Shown here: positions 43,994 through 53,254 of the stretch, piece by piece
Layout: each line of letters begins with the position of its first letter
Position numbering within the stretch: position 1 is the first letter of the stretch
Assembly: GCF_004362215.1 (NCBI RefSeq)
Contig: NZ_SNWR01000001.1
Coordinates: 3,578,001 to 3,642,000, forward strand
Direction: 5' to 3'
DNA length: 64,000 bases
DNA from: Paractinoplanes brasiliensis
GTDB taxonomy: Bacteria; Actinomycetota; Actinomycetes; Mycobacteriales; Micromonosporaceae
Position numbers and translations under genes: made by a program
The notes under the pieces: generated by a model
Database searches by the model: none
Seen by the model: the letters and a program-made list of their open reading frames with translations, nothing else
What the model was told of the DNA's origin: nothing

Positions 43994-45281
43994 GCCCCGG
44001 GATGGCGGGCACCCGGGCCGGGGCGACAGGCCTGCGTACGGGTGGTGTCGCCGGCGCCGCGCCGGGCCGCCACGGCAGTGCGTTCATCAGCGCGAGCACC
44101 GCGAAGGCGTACGCGTTCCAGCCTTCCGCCCACTGCGGGGGCAGGACGAACACCAGGTACGTCACGACCGCCGCCGACGCGTAGCCCAGACCCGCGAACC
44201 GCCGGGGACGGCCGGGCCGCCGCGCACCGGACCGGGACCGGGCCGCCGCGTCGAGGAGAATCAGGACGGCCGGCAGCACCCACACCAGCTTGTGGCTCGT
44301 GCTCACCGGGGCCGCCGCGGCACCCGCGAGCCCGACCAGCGTGAACGCGGCGATCTCGTCGCCGTCGGTGTGCGCGGCCCGCGCCCTGATCAGGCCCACC
44401 GCGAGCAGCAGCACGGCGAACGACAACCACACCAGCACGGGCGTGCTCGACGAGTCGTAGAGGCGGGCCAGCAGCCCGGCGAGCGACTGGTTGGCCGGAT
44501 CGCCGATCGGCCCGGCCCGGTCCACCTGGAACAGCACGGTGGAGAACCATGCGCCGGTGGCGCCGGGCGCGATCAGCAGGCCGCCGAGCATCAGCGTGAC
44601 CGCCGTGCCGGTGGCGGTGATCGCCGCCCGCCACTGCCGGGTGACGCCGAGATAGACGATGAACAGCGCCGGGCCGAGAGCCAGGGCTGTCGCGATGCCG
44701 ATGCCGACGCCGGCCCAGGAACCGGTCGACCAGACCCGCCGAAGCTGCTCGGGGCGTGCGCCCGGGGTCCGGGAGGCGGGCGCGCCCGGCCACCAGGCGG
44801 CTCGGCGGCGGGCCCAGGCCGAGCGGCGCAACGCCACCACATCGGCGGTGATCAGGCACAGGAGCAGCAGGTCGAGGTGGCCGAGGCCGAGCACGGCTCG
44901 AACCGGCTCGGAGACCAGGGCCAGCGCGGCTGCCGCCGGCACCGCCACGAGCCGGGAGCGCCCGTAGCGGCGGGCCACCGGGCCGGCCAGCGCCACCAGG
45001 GCCAGCACCAGGGCGGCCAGGCCGGCCAGGGCCAGCAACCAGGCCGTGACCGTCAGGGGCAGCAACGCGGCGGGCGCCATCAGGAGCGCGGCGACGGGCG
45101 GACGGCCGGTGCCGTGCGAGTACAGGTCGGCGCCGGCGAGCCAGTCCCGGACCGCCGCGTGGTCGACGGCGAGGTCGAGGACCCCGTACGCCTCAAGGAA
45201 GAGACCGACCGCCCAGAGTGCAGCAAGGCACCCGAGCCCGACCATCACGGACCTCGTCCGCACGTGTTGCATCGCCGGCAT
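43980..45281 (-). CDS. GT87-like membrane mannosyltransferase
   Basis: This is a 433-residue polytopic membrane protein with about 10 helices. It matches actinobacterial GT87 (DUF2029) alpha-mannosyltransferases, with an early loop (AVRDWLAGADLYSHGTGRPP) where these enzymes carry the conserved D residues. The ATG at 45281 places the first helix right after a short basic start; an in-frame start at 45335 adds 18 polar residues. Its substrate, probably a polyprenyl-phosphate sugar for lipoglycans or phosphatidylinositol mannosides, is family knowledge. It runs convergent to moaE. Confidence 0.8.
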   Translation of the reverse strand: MPAMQHVRTRSVMVGLGCLAALWAVGLFLEAYGVLDLAVDHAAVRDWLAGADLYSHGTGRPPVAALLMAPAALLPLTVTAWLLALAGLAALVLALVALAGPVARRYGRSRLVAVPAAAALALVSEPVRAVLGLGHLDLLLLCLITADVVALRRSAWARRRAAWWPGAPASRTPGARPEQLRRVWSTGSWAGVGIGIATALALGPALFIVYLGVTRQWRAAITATGTAVTLMLGGLLIAPGATGAWFSTVLFQVDRAGPIGDPANQSLAGLLARLYDSSSTPVLVWLSFAVLLLAVGLIRARAAHTDGDEIAAFTLVGLAGAAAAPVSTSHKLVWVLPAVLILLDAAARSRSGARRPGRPRRFAGLGYASAAVVTYLVFVLPPQWAEGWNAYAFAVLALMNALPWRPGAAPATPPVRRPVAPARVPAIPGPRGS

Positions 45282-45442
45282 GGCGCGACCCCCGTCGCTC
45301 TCGTCACCCGGGCACGGCGGCGCCATGCCGGCCACGAAGCCACTAAGGGCGTCATGGCGGAGCCGAGCGAAGCGAGCATAGAAGGCGCGGACCTACCGCG
45401 CGGCCCCTCGTCCGCTTTAACGCAAAGATCGCGCAGAGGTTG

Positions 45443-45985
45443 TTAGCCGGGCAATTTACGCGCGGCCGCCGCGCTCATCGCGGCGATCTTGGCCTCGCGC
45501 TTGGCGGTGCGGACGGCCCGCTTGACCGAGCGCTGGGACCGGCTGGCGGCATGGCTGGTGCGATAGCCGAGACCGGGGCGGCCCTCGGTGTCGACCGCGG
45601 CGAGCAGCAGGCCGCCGAACAGACCCAGATTCTTGAGGAACTGGATCTGCTGCACCTTCGCGTCCGGCCGGGAACGATCCCAGACCGGGTGGCCGGCGAT
45701 CGTCGTCGGCACCAGACCGGCGGCCAGCACGACCGCGGCGGGACGGGTGAAGTGGCCGGTGGCCAGCGCCAGGCCGGCGATCACGTCGCTCGCGCCCTTG
45801 AGGCGGACAAGGGTGGTGGCGTCGGTCGGGATGCGCGGGTCGGCCTTCTCGAGCAGCGGCTTGAGCCGGTCGGTGACACCGGCGGCCGTCTCGGCCTTGG
45901 CGTCGGGTTTCAGAAACGACTGAACGCCCTGGATGACGAAGATCGACGCGAGCATCGCGCGGGCGGCCGTGCGTACGGGCTTCAT
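45443..45985 (-). CDS. DoxX-like membrane protein
   Basis: This is a 180-residue DoxX-family protein with four hydrophobic segments in the first 140 residues. Family features include an early FVIQGVQSFLKP, TTLVRLKGASDVIAGLALATG and a central loop with PVWD. The tail is basic (RAVRTAKREAKIAAM). It is a single gene between the mannosyltransferase and the AAA ATPase. DoxX-like proteins are linked to redox or oxidative-stress functions. Confidence 0.8.
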   Translation of the reverse strand: MKPVRTAARAMLASIFVIQGVQSFLKPDAKAETAAGVTDRLKPLLEKADPRIPTDATTLVRLKGASDVIAGLALATGHFTRPAAVVLAAGLVPTTIAGHPVWDRSRPDAKVQQIQFLKNLGLFGGLLLAAVDTEGRPGLGYRTSHAASRSQRSVKRAVRTAKREAKIAAMSAAAARKLPG

Positions 45986-46013
45986 GAATCTGGTTATACC
46001 CGCCCGGCGCGCT

Positions 46014-47228
46014 TCACACCGGCTGCGTGCGCAGGTAACGGCCGAAATGCGGCACGGTGAAGGCGACCGTGCCCCGTTCGCCCGAATAGATCAGCCCCTT
46101 CTTGATCAGCGCGTCGCGCGCCGGGGAGAGGCTGGCCGGCTTGCGGCCCAGGGCGGTGGCGATCTCGGAGGTCGGCACGGCCGCGTCCATGTCGTTGTCG
46201 GGCTCGCCGGAGAGCGCGGCCATCGCCCGCATGTAGTCGCGCTCGGCCGGGGTGGCCCGTTCGAAACGGGAGCCGAAGAAGCCGACCGCCAGCTCGGCCT
46301 CGGCCTCGGGGGCGGCCACCCGCACGTCGGCATCGGTCACCGGGGACTGCGGCGCATGGTCCCACGTCGCTTTCCCGTACGCCTGCACGAAGTAGGGATA
46401 TCCACCCGACTTCTCGTAGAGCAGGTCGAGCGCCTTCGCCTCGTACTCGACGTCCTCTCGCGCAGCCGGGGCGCACAGCGCGAAATCGGCCGCCACCCGG
46501 TCGAGCCGGTCGATGCGCTGATAACGGAAGAGCCGCTCGGAATACGACTTCGCCGCCGAGAGCACGGCCGGCAGGTGGGGAAGACCCGCCCCGACAACGA
46601 TCAGCGGCGCGCCCAGCTGGGACAGCTCGTGGCAGGCGGCGCAGAGCGCGGAGACGTCGGCCGGCCCGAGATCCTGCATCTCGTCGATGAACAGGGCGAT
46701 GCCCGTCCCGACATCGGTGGCGAGCGAGGCGGCGTCGGTGAACAGCTCGACCAGGTCGATCTCGATGTCGCCCGAGTCGGCCCGGCCGCGGGCGGGTGGC
46801 ACGTCGATGCCGGGGGACCAGCGGTCGCGCAGCTTGGCCGAGCCGTCGTTGGCCCGCAGCGCGAACGCCTTGAGCACGGCCAGCACGTCGTCGACCCGCT
46901 CGGGGTCGCGGTGGTGGGGGGCGAGCTCGCGGATCGCCATGTGCAGCGCGGCCGAGACCGGGCGGCGCAGCGACTGGTCGGGCCGGGCCTCGATCTTGCC
47001 GGTGCCCCAGAGCCGGCCGATCGCCGCCGAGCGGAGCGTGTTGAGCAGCACGGTCTTGCCGACGCCGCGCAGGCCGGTCAGCACGAGACTGCGCTCGGGG
47101 CGGCCCCGGGCGATCCGCTCGAGCACCACGTCGAAGGCGTCGAGCTCACGGTCGCGACCGGCCAGCTCGGGCGGACGCTGACCGGCGCCGGGGGCGTACG
47201 GGTTCCTCACCGGATCCACGCATTGCAC
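46014..47228 (-). CDS. AAA ATPase with a C-terminal winged helix
   Basis: This is a 404-residue ATPase. Walker A is GLRGVGKT at 52-59 and Walker B is ALFIDEMQD at about 178-186. The lid and a winged-helix-like C-terminus (SEIATALGRKPASLSPARDALIKKGLIY) are as in Orc/Cdc6-like or STAND-type ATPases of actinobacteria. The GTG start at 47228 lies directly after the CTAG-rich region. No partner gene is next to it, so its role (regulator or chromosome protein) is open. Confidence 0.8.
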   Translation of the reverse strand: MQCVDPVRNPYAPGAGQRPPELAGRDRELDAFDVVLERIARGRPERSLVLTGLRGVGKTVLLNTLRSAAIGRLWGTGKIEARPDQSLRRPVSAALHMAIRELAPHHRDPERVDDVLAVLKAFALRANDGSAKLRDRWSPGIDVPPARGRADSGDIEIDLVELFTDAASLATDVGTGIALFIDEMQDLGPADVSALCAACHELSQLGAPLIVVGAGLPHLPAVLSAAKSYSERLFRYQRIDRLDRVAADFALCAPAAREDVEYEAKALDLLYEKSGGYPYFVQAYGKATWDHAPQSPVTDADVRVAAPEAEAELAVGFFGSRFERATPAERDYMRAMAALSGEPDNDMDAAVPTSEIATALGRKPASLSPARDALIKKGLIYSGERGTVAFTVPHFGRYLRTQPV

Positions 47229-47241
47229 CGTATCGGGTCGT

Positions 47242-47331
47242 CTAGGGAAATAGCTAGAGTGGCCTAGCGATCCTTCGAGGCGTGTCTAACGGTATCTAGC
47301 TTCGGCGCTAGAGAGGCCTAGAGCAGGCTAG
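47242..47331. promoter_or_regulatory. CTAG-rich region with a 15-base direct repeat
   Basis: Seven CTAG tetranucleotides lie in 90 bases upstream of the AAA ATPase start. GCTAGAGTGGCCTAG (47253-47267) recurs as GCTAGAGAGGCCTAG (47307-47321), one mismatch, start to start 54 bases. CTAG is rare in most bacterial genomes, so the cluster is likely functional, probably an operator for the minus-strand ATPase gene. Confidence 0.6.
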
Positions 47332-47993
47332 CCGTTGGTCTGGTGCTCCTTGAGGCAGAGCACGAAGTCGAGATCGTCGAGCGCGCTGTCGTAGAAGAAC
47401 CACTTCGTGTACCCGGTGACCTTGGCGCACTTGCGCTCGGCGTCCTTCTCACCCGTGGCCTTGCCGGTGAAGCGGGCAAGCACCTCATAAGTGCCTGTCA
47501 CGCAGGCAGTGGCGCGCATGTTGGGCTCCTCGTCGGTGCCCTCGTTGACGACGCAGTCGCCCTTCTTGACGTTGAACCGAGCGTCCTCGCTGCCCTGCGG
47601 GGCCGGGCCGGCCACGGGTTCGGTGACCGAGGCTGTCGGCGCGGCCTGCTTCTGCTGCTGGTTGTTGCGCTGGTTGAGCAGCCACGCCGTCGTCCCCAGG
47701 CCGATGACGATCAGCACGCCGAGGGTCGCCACCAGGGCGATGATCGGGGTGTTGCGCTTGGGCTGCGGCGGGTTCCTGTCCCACGAGGGCCCGCCGCCGC
47801 TCACCGGGCTCATCGGGGCGGAGTGGAAGCTGACCGGCTGCTGCTGGATCGACGGCGGGTGGCCGCCCCAGGAGCTCTGCTCCGGAACCTGGGCCGCGCC
47901 GTGATCACCCCACGGGTCGGCGGGCTCCGCATACGGCTCGTCGGAGCTCCCGTGCGACCACGGCGGGCCGGAATACGGGCCGTTCTGCGACAT
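47328..47993 (-). CDS. Membrane-anchored protein with a Pro-rich N-terminus
   Basis: This is a 221-residue protein with a Pro/Ser/Gly-rich N-terminal tail of about 80 residues. One membrane helix (about 85-105, IALVATLGVLIVIGLG) follows, then an extracellular domain of about 110 residues with two Cys pairs (GDCVV, TACVT, ERKCAKV, VLCLKE). The ATG at 47993 has GGAGGAA at seven bases. It resembles the LppU/SCO3897-type proteins of actinobacteria. The gene ends inside the CTAG region. Confidence 0.7.
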   Translation of the reverse strand: MSQNGPYSGPPWSHGSSDEPYAEPADPWGDHGAAQVPEQSSWGGHPPSIQQQPVSFHSAPMSPVSGGGPSWDRNPPQPKRNTPIIALVATLGVLIVIGLGTTAWLLNQRNNQQQKQAAPTASVTEPVAGPAPQGSEDARFNVKKGDCVVNEGTDEEPNMRATACVTGTYEVLARFTGKATGEKDAERKCAKVTGYTKWFFYDSALDDLDFVLCLKEHQTNG

Positions 47994-48127
47994 CAGGATT
48001 TCCTCCGGAAGCGGGCTGCGCTGCTGCCACCGTAGCGTGCGGCCCCGACGCAAACCCGGACGGAATCGCCGCCGGTGTCAACAACACGACCCGCGACCCG
48101 TCCGTCCGGCCATTACGGTGCCGAACC

Positions 48128-48742
48128 GTGTCCTCACCACTCGTGATCTGCGCAGCCGTTTTCGGCGCCTCCGTCGGCGCGCTGCTTCCGCGGGCCGCGC
48201 GCCGGTTCCCCACGCGGGTATCCCCATACGCCGCTTTCATCCCGGTCGTCGCTTCAGCGTCCACCGGTGCGATTGTGTGCGTGCTGCTGGCCGGCGCGCT
48301 GGGACCGTCCCCGATGCTGCCGTTCTATCTGCTCGCCACGATCCCTGGCCTGCTGCTGGCCCTCGTCGACCTGCGGTGTCTGCGTCTGCCCGACCCGCTG
48401 GTCGCTGTGTTCGCGGCGCTCACCGTGGTGCCCTTGGCCGCGTCGCAGCCACAACGGATCATGCCGGCGCTGGCGGCCGGGGCCGTGGTAGTGACGGCGT
48501 ACCTGGGAATCGCTCTTCTGCCGGGTCGAGGGCTGGGGCTCGGTGACGTGAAGCTGGCGGGCGTGATCGCGACGATTCTCGGCTTCGCCGGGTGGGAGGC
48601 GGTGCTCGTCGGCGTGGTCGTGCCGCACCTGATCGCCGGGCCCGTCGCGCTGGTGATGCTGCTGGCCCGGCGCGGTCGCCCCCTGCCGTTCGGCCCCGCG
48701 TTGCTGGTCGGCGCCCTGATCGGCGTTGTCACAGCAGCCTGA
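48128..48742 (+). CDS. A24-family prepilin peptidase-like membrane protein
   Basis: This is a 204-residue membrane protein with six or seven helices. The two catalytic aspartates of A24 peptidases are present: D81 in ALVDLRCLRLPDP and D140 in GLGLGDVK. The usual N-terminal methyltransferase domain with its CxxC pairs is absent, as in TadV/FppA-like or short actinobacterial forms. The GTG at 48128 gives the first helix. No pilus genes are in this window. Confidence 0.82.
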   Translation: MSSPLVICAAVFGASVGALLPRAARRFPTRVSPYAAFIPVVASASTGAIVCVLLAGALGPSPMLPFYLLATIPGLLLALVDLRCLRLPDPLVAVFAALTVVPLAASQPQRIMPALAAGAVVVTAYLGIALLPGRGLGLGDVKLAGVIATILGFAGWEAVLVGVVVPHLIAGPVALVMLLARRGRPLPFGPALLVGALIGVVTAA

Positions 48743-48762
48743 GCTGCGCGTCCGGCGCCAGG

Positions 48763-51700
48763 CTACAGGAGCCTGAGCTGCCGGTCCTTGGGGCGCGAAG
48801 GCACGGTGTCGCCCAGCCGCTCGAAGAGGCCGGAGTCGATCACGTCGAGGAAGGGGCTCGGGTTCTGCTCGCGCTCGCTGCCGTGCCGGAACCGGCGGGC
48901 CGCGTGACTCACGTACAGCCTGTCCTGGGCCCGGGTCAGGCCGACGAAGAACAGCCGGCGCTCCTCGGCGATCTCGTCCGCCTGGGGCGTGCCGCCCGGC
49001 CAGCGCAGCGGCAGCAGGCCGTCCTCGCAGCCGACCAGGAACACCACAGGGAACTCGAGGCCCTTGGCGGCGTGCAGGGTGAGCAGGTTGACCGCCTCGG
49101 CCCGCGGGTCGAGCGCGTCCACCTCGGCCCCGGTCGCGATCTCCTGCAGGAAACGCGGCAGGTCGTCGCCGATCCGCTGGGCGAGCGGGCGCAGCAGGTC
49201 GGCCGCGGTCCAGATGTCCTCGGGGGCGAGTTGCTCGCCGTCCAAAGTGGGCGCGGCGAACCGCTGGGCCAGCACCTCGGCGGTCAGCTTGACGCGGGCG
49301 GGCAGCGAGCCGCCGGGGCCGCCGGCGTGCCGCAGCTCGCGGGCGATGGCCTGAACGCCGGGCCGGTCGCGGAGCCGGTTGTGCGAGCGCTTCTGCACCG
49401 GCACCCCGGCCCGCGACAGCGCCTCGACGATCGGGCCTGACTGCGAGTCGGTGCGGTAGAGCACGGCGATGTCCGAGAAGGAGAGGTTGCCCGCCGCGAT
49501 CGAGCGGGAGTCGACCCGGCCCGAGTCGAGCGAGCGGTGCGACAGCCCCCCGACCAGGTCGTCGATCGTGCGCACGACGAAGTCCGCCTCGTCGGCGACG
49601 CTTCCCGCCGGGTAACGGCCGACCAGCGGCGCCTCCGGGTCGAGCCGGGCCGGATCGAGCCGGCGGCCGTTGACCAACGAGGAGGGGGCGATCGCCTGCA
49701 CGGCGGCGGCCAGGATCGGCGCGGAGGAGCGGTAGTTGCGGGTCAGGCGAACGAGCCGGGCGTCGACGAAATCCTCGTTGAACCGCAGGAAGTACTTGAC
49801 GTCGGCGCCGCGGAACGAATAGATCGCCTGGTCAGGGTCGCCGATCGCGCAGAGGTTGCCGTCCGCCGGGCTGAGCAGGCGCAACAGCTCGTACTGGGTC
49901 TCGTCGACGTCCTGGTACTCGTCGACAAAGATCCACTGCCAGAGCTTGCGGTACTTCTCGACCAGAGCCGGCTCGTCGCGCAGCAGGGCGACCGGCAGGC
50001 TGATCAGATCATCGAGGTCGACCAGATCCTGCTGGCGCAGCAGTTTCGCGTACGCGTGGTCGTCGTCCCCGGCCTGCTCCCGCGCCTCGGCCCGCTCCGC
50101 CTCGTCGGCGATCCGCCAGTTCGGGCCCAGGCCCGCGGCCCGCGCGTTGTCCTTGAGGATGGTCAGCCCGACCGAGTGGAACGTGCCGACCGTGATGTCC
50201 TCGGCCACGTCACCCAGCAGCGAATCGAGGCGTTCGCGCAGCTCACCGGCGGCGCGGCGGGTGAACGTGATGGCCAGGCAGCGATGTGGGAAGACGCCCA
50301 GCTCGGCGCAGAGGTAGGCGATCCGGTGGGTCAGCGTGCGGGTCTTGCCGGTGCCGGGGCCGGCCACGATCAGCAGCGGGCCGCCCGGGGCCGAGGCCGC
50401 CACCCGCTGCATGGCGTCAAGCCGGTCGAGCAGGCCGGTGCCGACCTCCTCCATGCCCGCCAGCATGGGCTCGAACGGCTCGTGCGGGCTTGCCGGTGCC
50501 GCGATCGGTGGCGGGGCCGGCTTTTTCGTTTCTTTGGGCGATTTAGTCGATTTGGGTCGTGATGGCACCGGCTCGGGCTTGCGCTGCTGCGGAACGTCGA
50601 ACAGGGTCTCCATCTGCGGGGCGCTGGCCCGATTGCGCAGCTCACCGCGGTCGAAGAGGGTGATCACCCCGTACTCGCCGTCGTAACCCGCGACCCGCCG
50701 CACGTCACCGCGCCGCAGCCGGGAGATGCCCTCGCGCAACTCGTCGCCGCCGGCCTGACCGATCGCGTCGAGCGGGACCCGGCGCAGGATGTCGAGCTCG
50801 GAGCCGAGCGTCGCCACCAGGTGGTTGAGCTGGCTCTCGACCGTCTTCGACTTCGGGCCGACGCCGTTGATCTCGCCCAGGATCTCGTGCAGCTGGATCA
50901 GATGCTCGACGTGGACGCCTCTCTGGAAGCCGAGCGGCCGGTCCGCCAGATCCTCGACCCGGCTCAGCACGCCGACAGTGAGCGGCTTGCCACACTCGGG
51001 GCAGCGGCCGCCGTGCTCGCGAGTGCGCTGCGGTTCCCAGTTCACGCCGCAGGCCCGATGCCCGTCGGCGTGATACTTACCCTCCTCGGGGAAGAACTCG
51101 AGCGTGCCGGCCAGCCCCACACCGTTCTTGACCGCCTCGTAGTCGGGCGCACCGGTGAACAGCGTCGCCTCGCGGGCCAGCGCGGCCGGCGAGTGCGCGT
51201 CCGAGTTCGAGACCAGCCGATAACGGTCGAGGCTGGAGACCCGCCAGTTCATCTCGGGGTCGGAGGACAAGCCGGTCTCGACCGCGGTGACATGCTCGGC
51301 CAGGTCGGCGTAACAGTCGGCGATCGCGTCGAAACCCGACTTGGAGCCCAGGGCCGAGAACCACGGCGTCCAGATGTGCGCGGGCACGAGATAGCCGCCC
51401 GCCTCCAGCGTGATCTCGAGCAGATCGCGCGAGTCGAGTCCGAGGATGGGCCGGCCGTCGGCGGTGAGGTTGCCGATGCGGCCCAGTGCCGTGTTGAACT
51501 TCGCCGCCTGCGCGAAACCGGGCATGTAGATCAGGTGGTGCACCTTACGGGTGCGGTCGTCCCGCTTGTAGATCGTCGAGATCTCGACGCTGAGCATGAA
51601 CGTCGCGTGCGGCGCGGCCTGCAGCGAACCGGGCAGCCGCTTGGTGACCTCGGGCTCGTCGGCGTAACCGAAGAGCCCCGGCCCCTTGTCCACCAGGCTC

Positions 51701-51906
51701 TCGCGCAGGTGGTCGAACCACGCCGGGTGCGTGAAGTCGCCCGTGCCGAGCAGGGCAATCCCCTTGCGCCGGGCCCACCACGCCAGGTTGGGCAGCGTCA
51801 GGTCACGGCTGCAGGCACGCGAGAAGCGCGAGTGGATGTGAAGATCCGCGACGTATGCGTCCGCGGCGACCGAGGACCCTGCGATGTCCGAGGGCACGCG
51901 CTGCAT
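48763..51906 (-). CDS. PHP-domain protein fused to a UvrD/PcrA-type helicase
   Basis: This is a 1047-residue fusion. Residues 1-430 form a PHP-like phosphoesterase region starting with ADLHIHSRFSRA, with GTGDFTHPAWFD and SDAHSPAALARE, as in the TIGR00375 family. The rest is a superfamily-1 helicase: AGPGTGKTRTLTHRI near 515, FVDEYQDVD, GDPDQAIYSFRGAD, and the later motif VNLLTLHAAKGLEFP. It probably unwinds or processes DNA with a nuclease-like or phosphatase front. The ATG at 51906 was preferred over a GTG at 51942. Both forms occur in annotations. Confidence 0.85.
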   Translation of the reverse strand: MQRVPSDIAGSSVAADAYVADLHIHSRFSRACSRDLTLPNLAWWARRKGIALLGTGDFTHPAWFDHLRESLVDKGPGLFGYADEPEVTKRLPGSLQAAPHATFMLSVEISTIYKRDDRTRKVHHLIYMPGFAQAAKFNTALGRIGNLTADGRPILGLDSRDLLEITLEAGGYLVPAHIWTPWFSALGSKSGFDAIADCYADLAEHVTAVETGLSSDPEMNWRVSSLDRYRLVSNSDAHSPAALAREATLFTGAPDYEAVKNGVGLAGTLEFFPEEGKYHADGHRACGVNWEPQRTREHGGRCPECGKPLTVGVLSRVEDLADRPLGFQRGVHVEHLIQLHEILGEINGVGPKSKTVESQLNHLVATLGSELDILRRVPLDAIGQAGGDELREGISRLRRGDVRRVAGYDGEYGVITLFDRGELRNRASAPQMETLFDVPQQRKPEPVPSRPKSTKSPKETKKPAPPPIAAPASPHEPFEPMLAGMEEVGTGLLDRLDAMQRVAASAPGGPLLIVAGPGTGKTRTLTHRIAYLCAELGVFPHRCLAITFTRRAAGELRERLDSLLGDVAEDITVGTFHSVGLTILKDNARAAGLGPNWRIADEAERAEAREQAGDDDHAYAKLLRQQDLVDLDDLISLPVALLRDEPALVEKYRKLWQWIFVDEYQDVDETQYELLRLLSPADGNLCAIGDPDQAIYSFRGADVKYFLRFNEDFVDARLVRLTRNYRSSAPILAAAVQAIAPSSLVNGRRLDPARLDPEAPLVGRYPAGSVADEADFVVRTIDDLVGGLSHRSLDSGRVDSRSIAAGNLSFSDIAVLYRTDSQSGPIVEALSRAGVPVQKRSHNRLRDRPGVQAIARELRHAGGPGGSLPARVKLTAEVLAQRFAAPTLDGEQLAPEDIWTAADLLRPLAQRIGDDLPRFLQEIATGAEVDALDPRAEAVNLLTLHAAKGLEFPVVFLVGCEDGLLPLRWPGGTPQADEIAEERRLFFVGLTRAQDRLYVSHAARRFRHGSEREQNPSPFLDVIDSGLFERLGDTVPSRPKDRQLRLL

Positions 51907-51973
51907 CCTGTCACGCCCCCCATCGCTAGCACGAATCGCCACGCCTTGACGAAATTACGGATCTTGATGTTCG

Positions 51974-53254
51974 CTACCGGGCGCGTAATTCGATCACGCT
52001 GACCTGCGGCGGCGCTCCCACCCGGACAGGCGGTCCCCAGAACCCGGCGCCGTTGGTGACGTAGACCGGAACGCCGTCGACACTCCCCAAACCGGACACC
52101 ACCGGTTGTTCCAGGCCGACCAGCAGGTTGAACGGTGCCATCTGCCCGCCGTGCGTGTGACCGGAAACCTGAAGATCGACCCCGTACGGGGCTGCGTCGT
52201 GCACGGCGGCCGGCTGGTGGGCCATCAGCACGACGGGCCGGGTGGTGTCCCGATCGCCGAGCGCCTTCGCGAAATCCGGCGGGTCGCCCGCGTCGGCGCC
52301 CCCGAGATCGTTGACCCCGGCCAGGTCGAGACCGCCCAGCTCCAGGCGTTCGTTGCGCAGCGGCCGGATGTTCAGGCGCGCGACCTCGTCGACCCACTCC
52401 TGGAAGCCCGAGTAGTACTCATGGTTCCCGGTCACGAAATACGCCCCCTGCCGCGACTGGATCTCGGCCAGCGGCGCCGCGAACCGCCCCAGCTCCGCCA
52501 CGCTGCCGTCCACGAGGTCACCGACGACGCACACGATGTCCGCCTGCACCGAATTGATCACGTCAACGATGCGGCGGGCGTGGTTCATGCCGGTCAGCGG
52601 CCCGAGGTGAATGTCGGAAACCACCGCGAGCCGGGTGCCGTCCATGGCCCGCGGCAGCTTGGCCAGCGGCACCTGCACCCGTGCGATCCGCGGGCCGCCC
52701 AGCGCCGTCTTGACGCCGTAGCCCGTCACGCCGACAGCGGTCAGTCCCGCAAAGATCGCCGCGCCACGCGCAAGCAGGACCCGCCGCTCAACACCCTCCT
52801 CGCTCCGGATGCTCTCCGGCCTTTCGCCGCTGCCGGATTTATCACCACTTACCGAGTCTTCGACCGCGACGAGCAGTGCGGCAGCCTGGGTTTCGCCTGC
52901 GGCGGGCTCCGCCGTGCCACTCAAGGCGGCGACGCTTGCGCTCTCTCCCCCCGTACGCCTCCGAGAGCGCCACCAAAGCACCACCGCGAGCCGGGGAATC
53001 TCGAGCACAGCCAACGTGACCAGCAGATAGAACATGACCGCGATCCACAGGTACCCCGGCCAGGCCAGCCACGGCAAAGCCCCCGACCGCACCCCCACCA
53101 GGGTCGCCGGCGCCGAAACACCCAGCACGATCGCAACCCCGGTCCCGACGCGGCGCGCCCGCCCCGGCGGCAGCGGATCCTTGACCAGCCGCTTCCACAG
53201 GTAAAAGTGGATCAGGCCGATGACCACCAGGATCAGCCCGACAAAGACCACCAA
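51974..53254 (-). CDS. Membrane metallophosphoesterase
   Basis: This is a 426-residue protein. The N-terminus has about four membrane helices, then a Ser/Glu-rich linker, then a further helix at about 150-175. The catalytic domain has all the calcineurin-like motifs: SDIHLG, GDLVDG, GNHEYY and GHTHGGQ. It is related to YkuE-type phosphatases that act on membrane or surface substrates. It has its own upstream region. Confidence 0.87.
   Translation of the reverse strand: MVVFVGLILVVIGLIHFYLWKRLVKDPLPPGRARRVGTGVAIVLGVSAPATLVGVRSGALPWLAWPGYLWIAVMFYLLVTLAVLEIPRLAVVLWWRSRRRTGGESASVAALSGTAEPAAGETQAAALLVAVEDSVSGDKSGSGERPESIRSEEGVERRVLLARGAAIFAGLTAVGVTGYGVKTALGGPRIARVQVPLAKLPRAMDGTRLAVVSDIHLGPLTGMNHARRIVDVINSVQADIVCVVGDLVDGSVAELGRFAAPLAEIQSRQGAYFVTGNHEYYSGFQEWVDEVARLNIRPLRNERLELGGLDLAGVNDLGGADAGDPPDFAKALGDRDTTRPVVLMAHQPAAVHDAAPYGVDLQVSGHTHGGQMAPFNLLVGLEQPVVSGLGSVDGVPVYVTNGAGFWGPPVRVGAPPQVSVIELRAR

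Noticed and set aside
47242..47331. Intrinsic terminator from the CTAG region
   Set aside because: The CTAG repeats are direct rather than inverted and no T-run follows.
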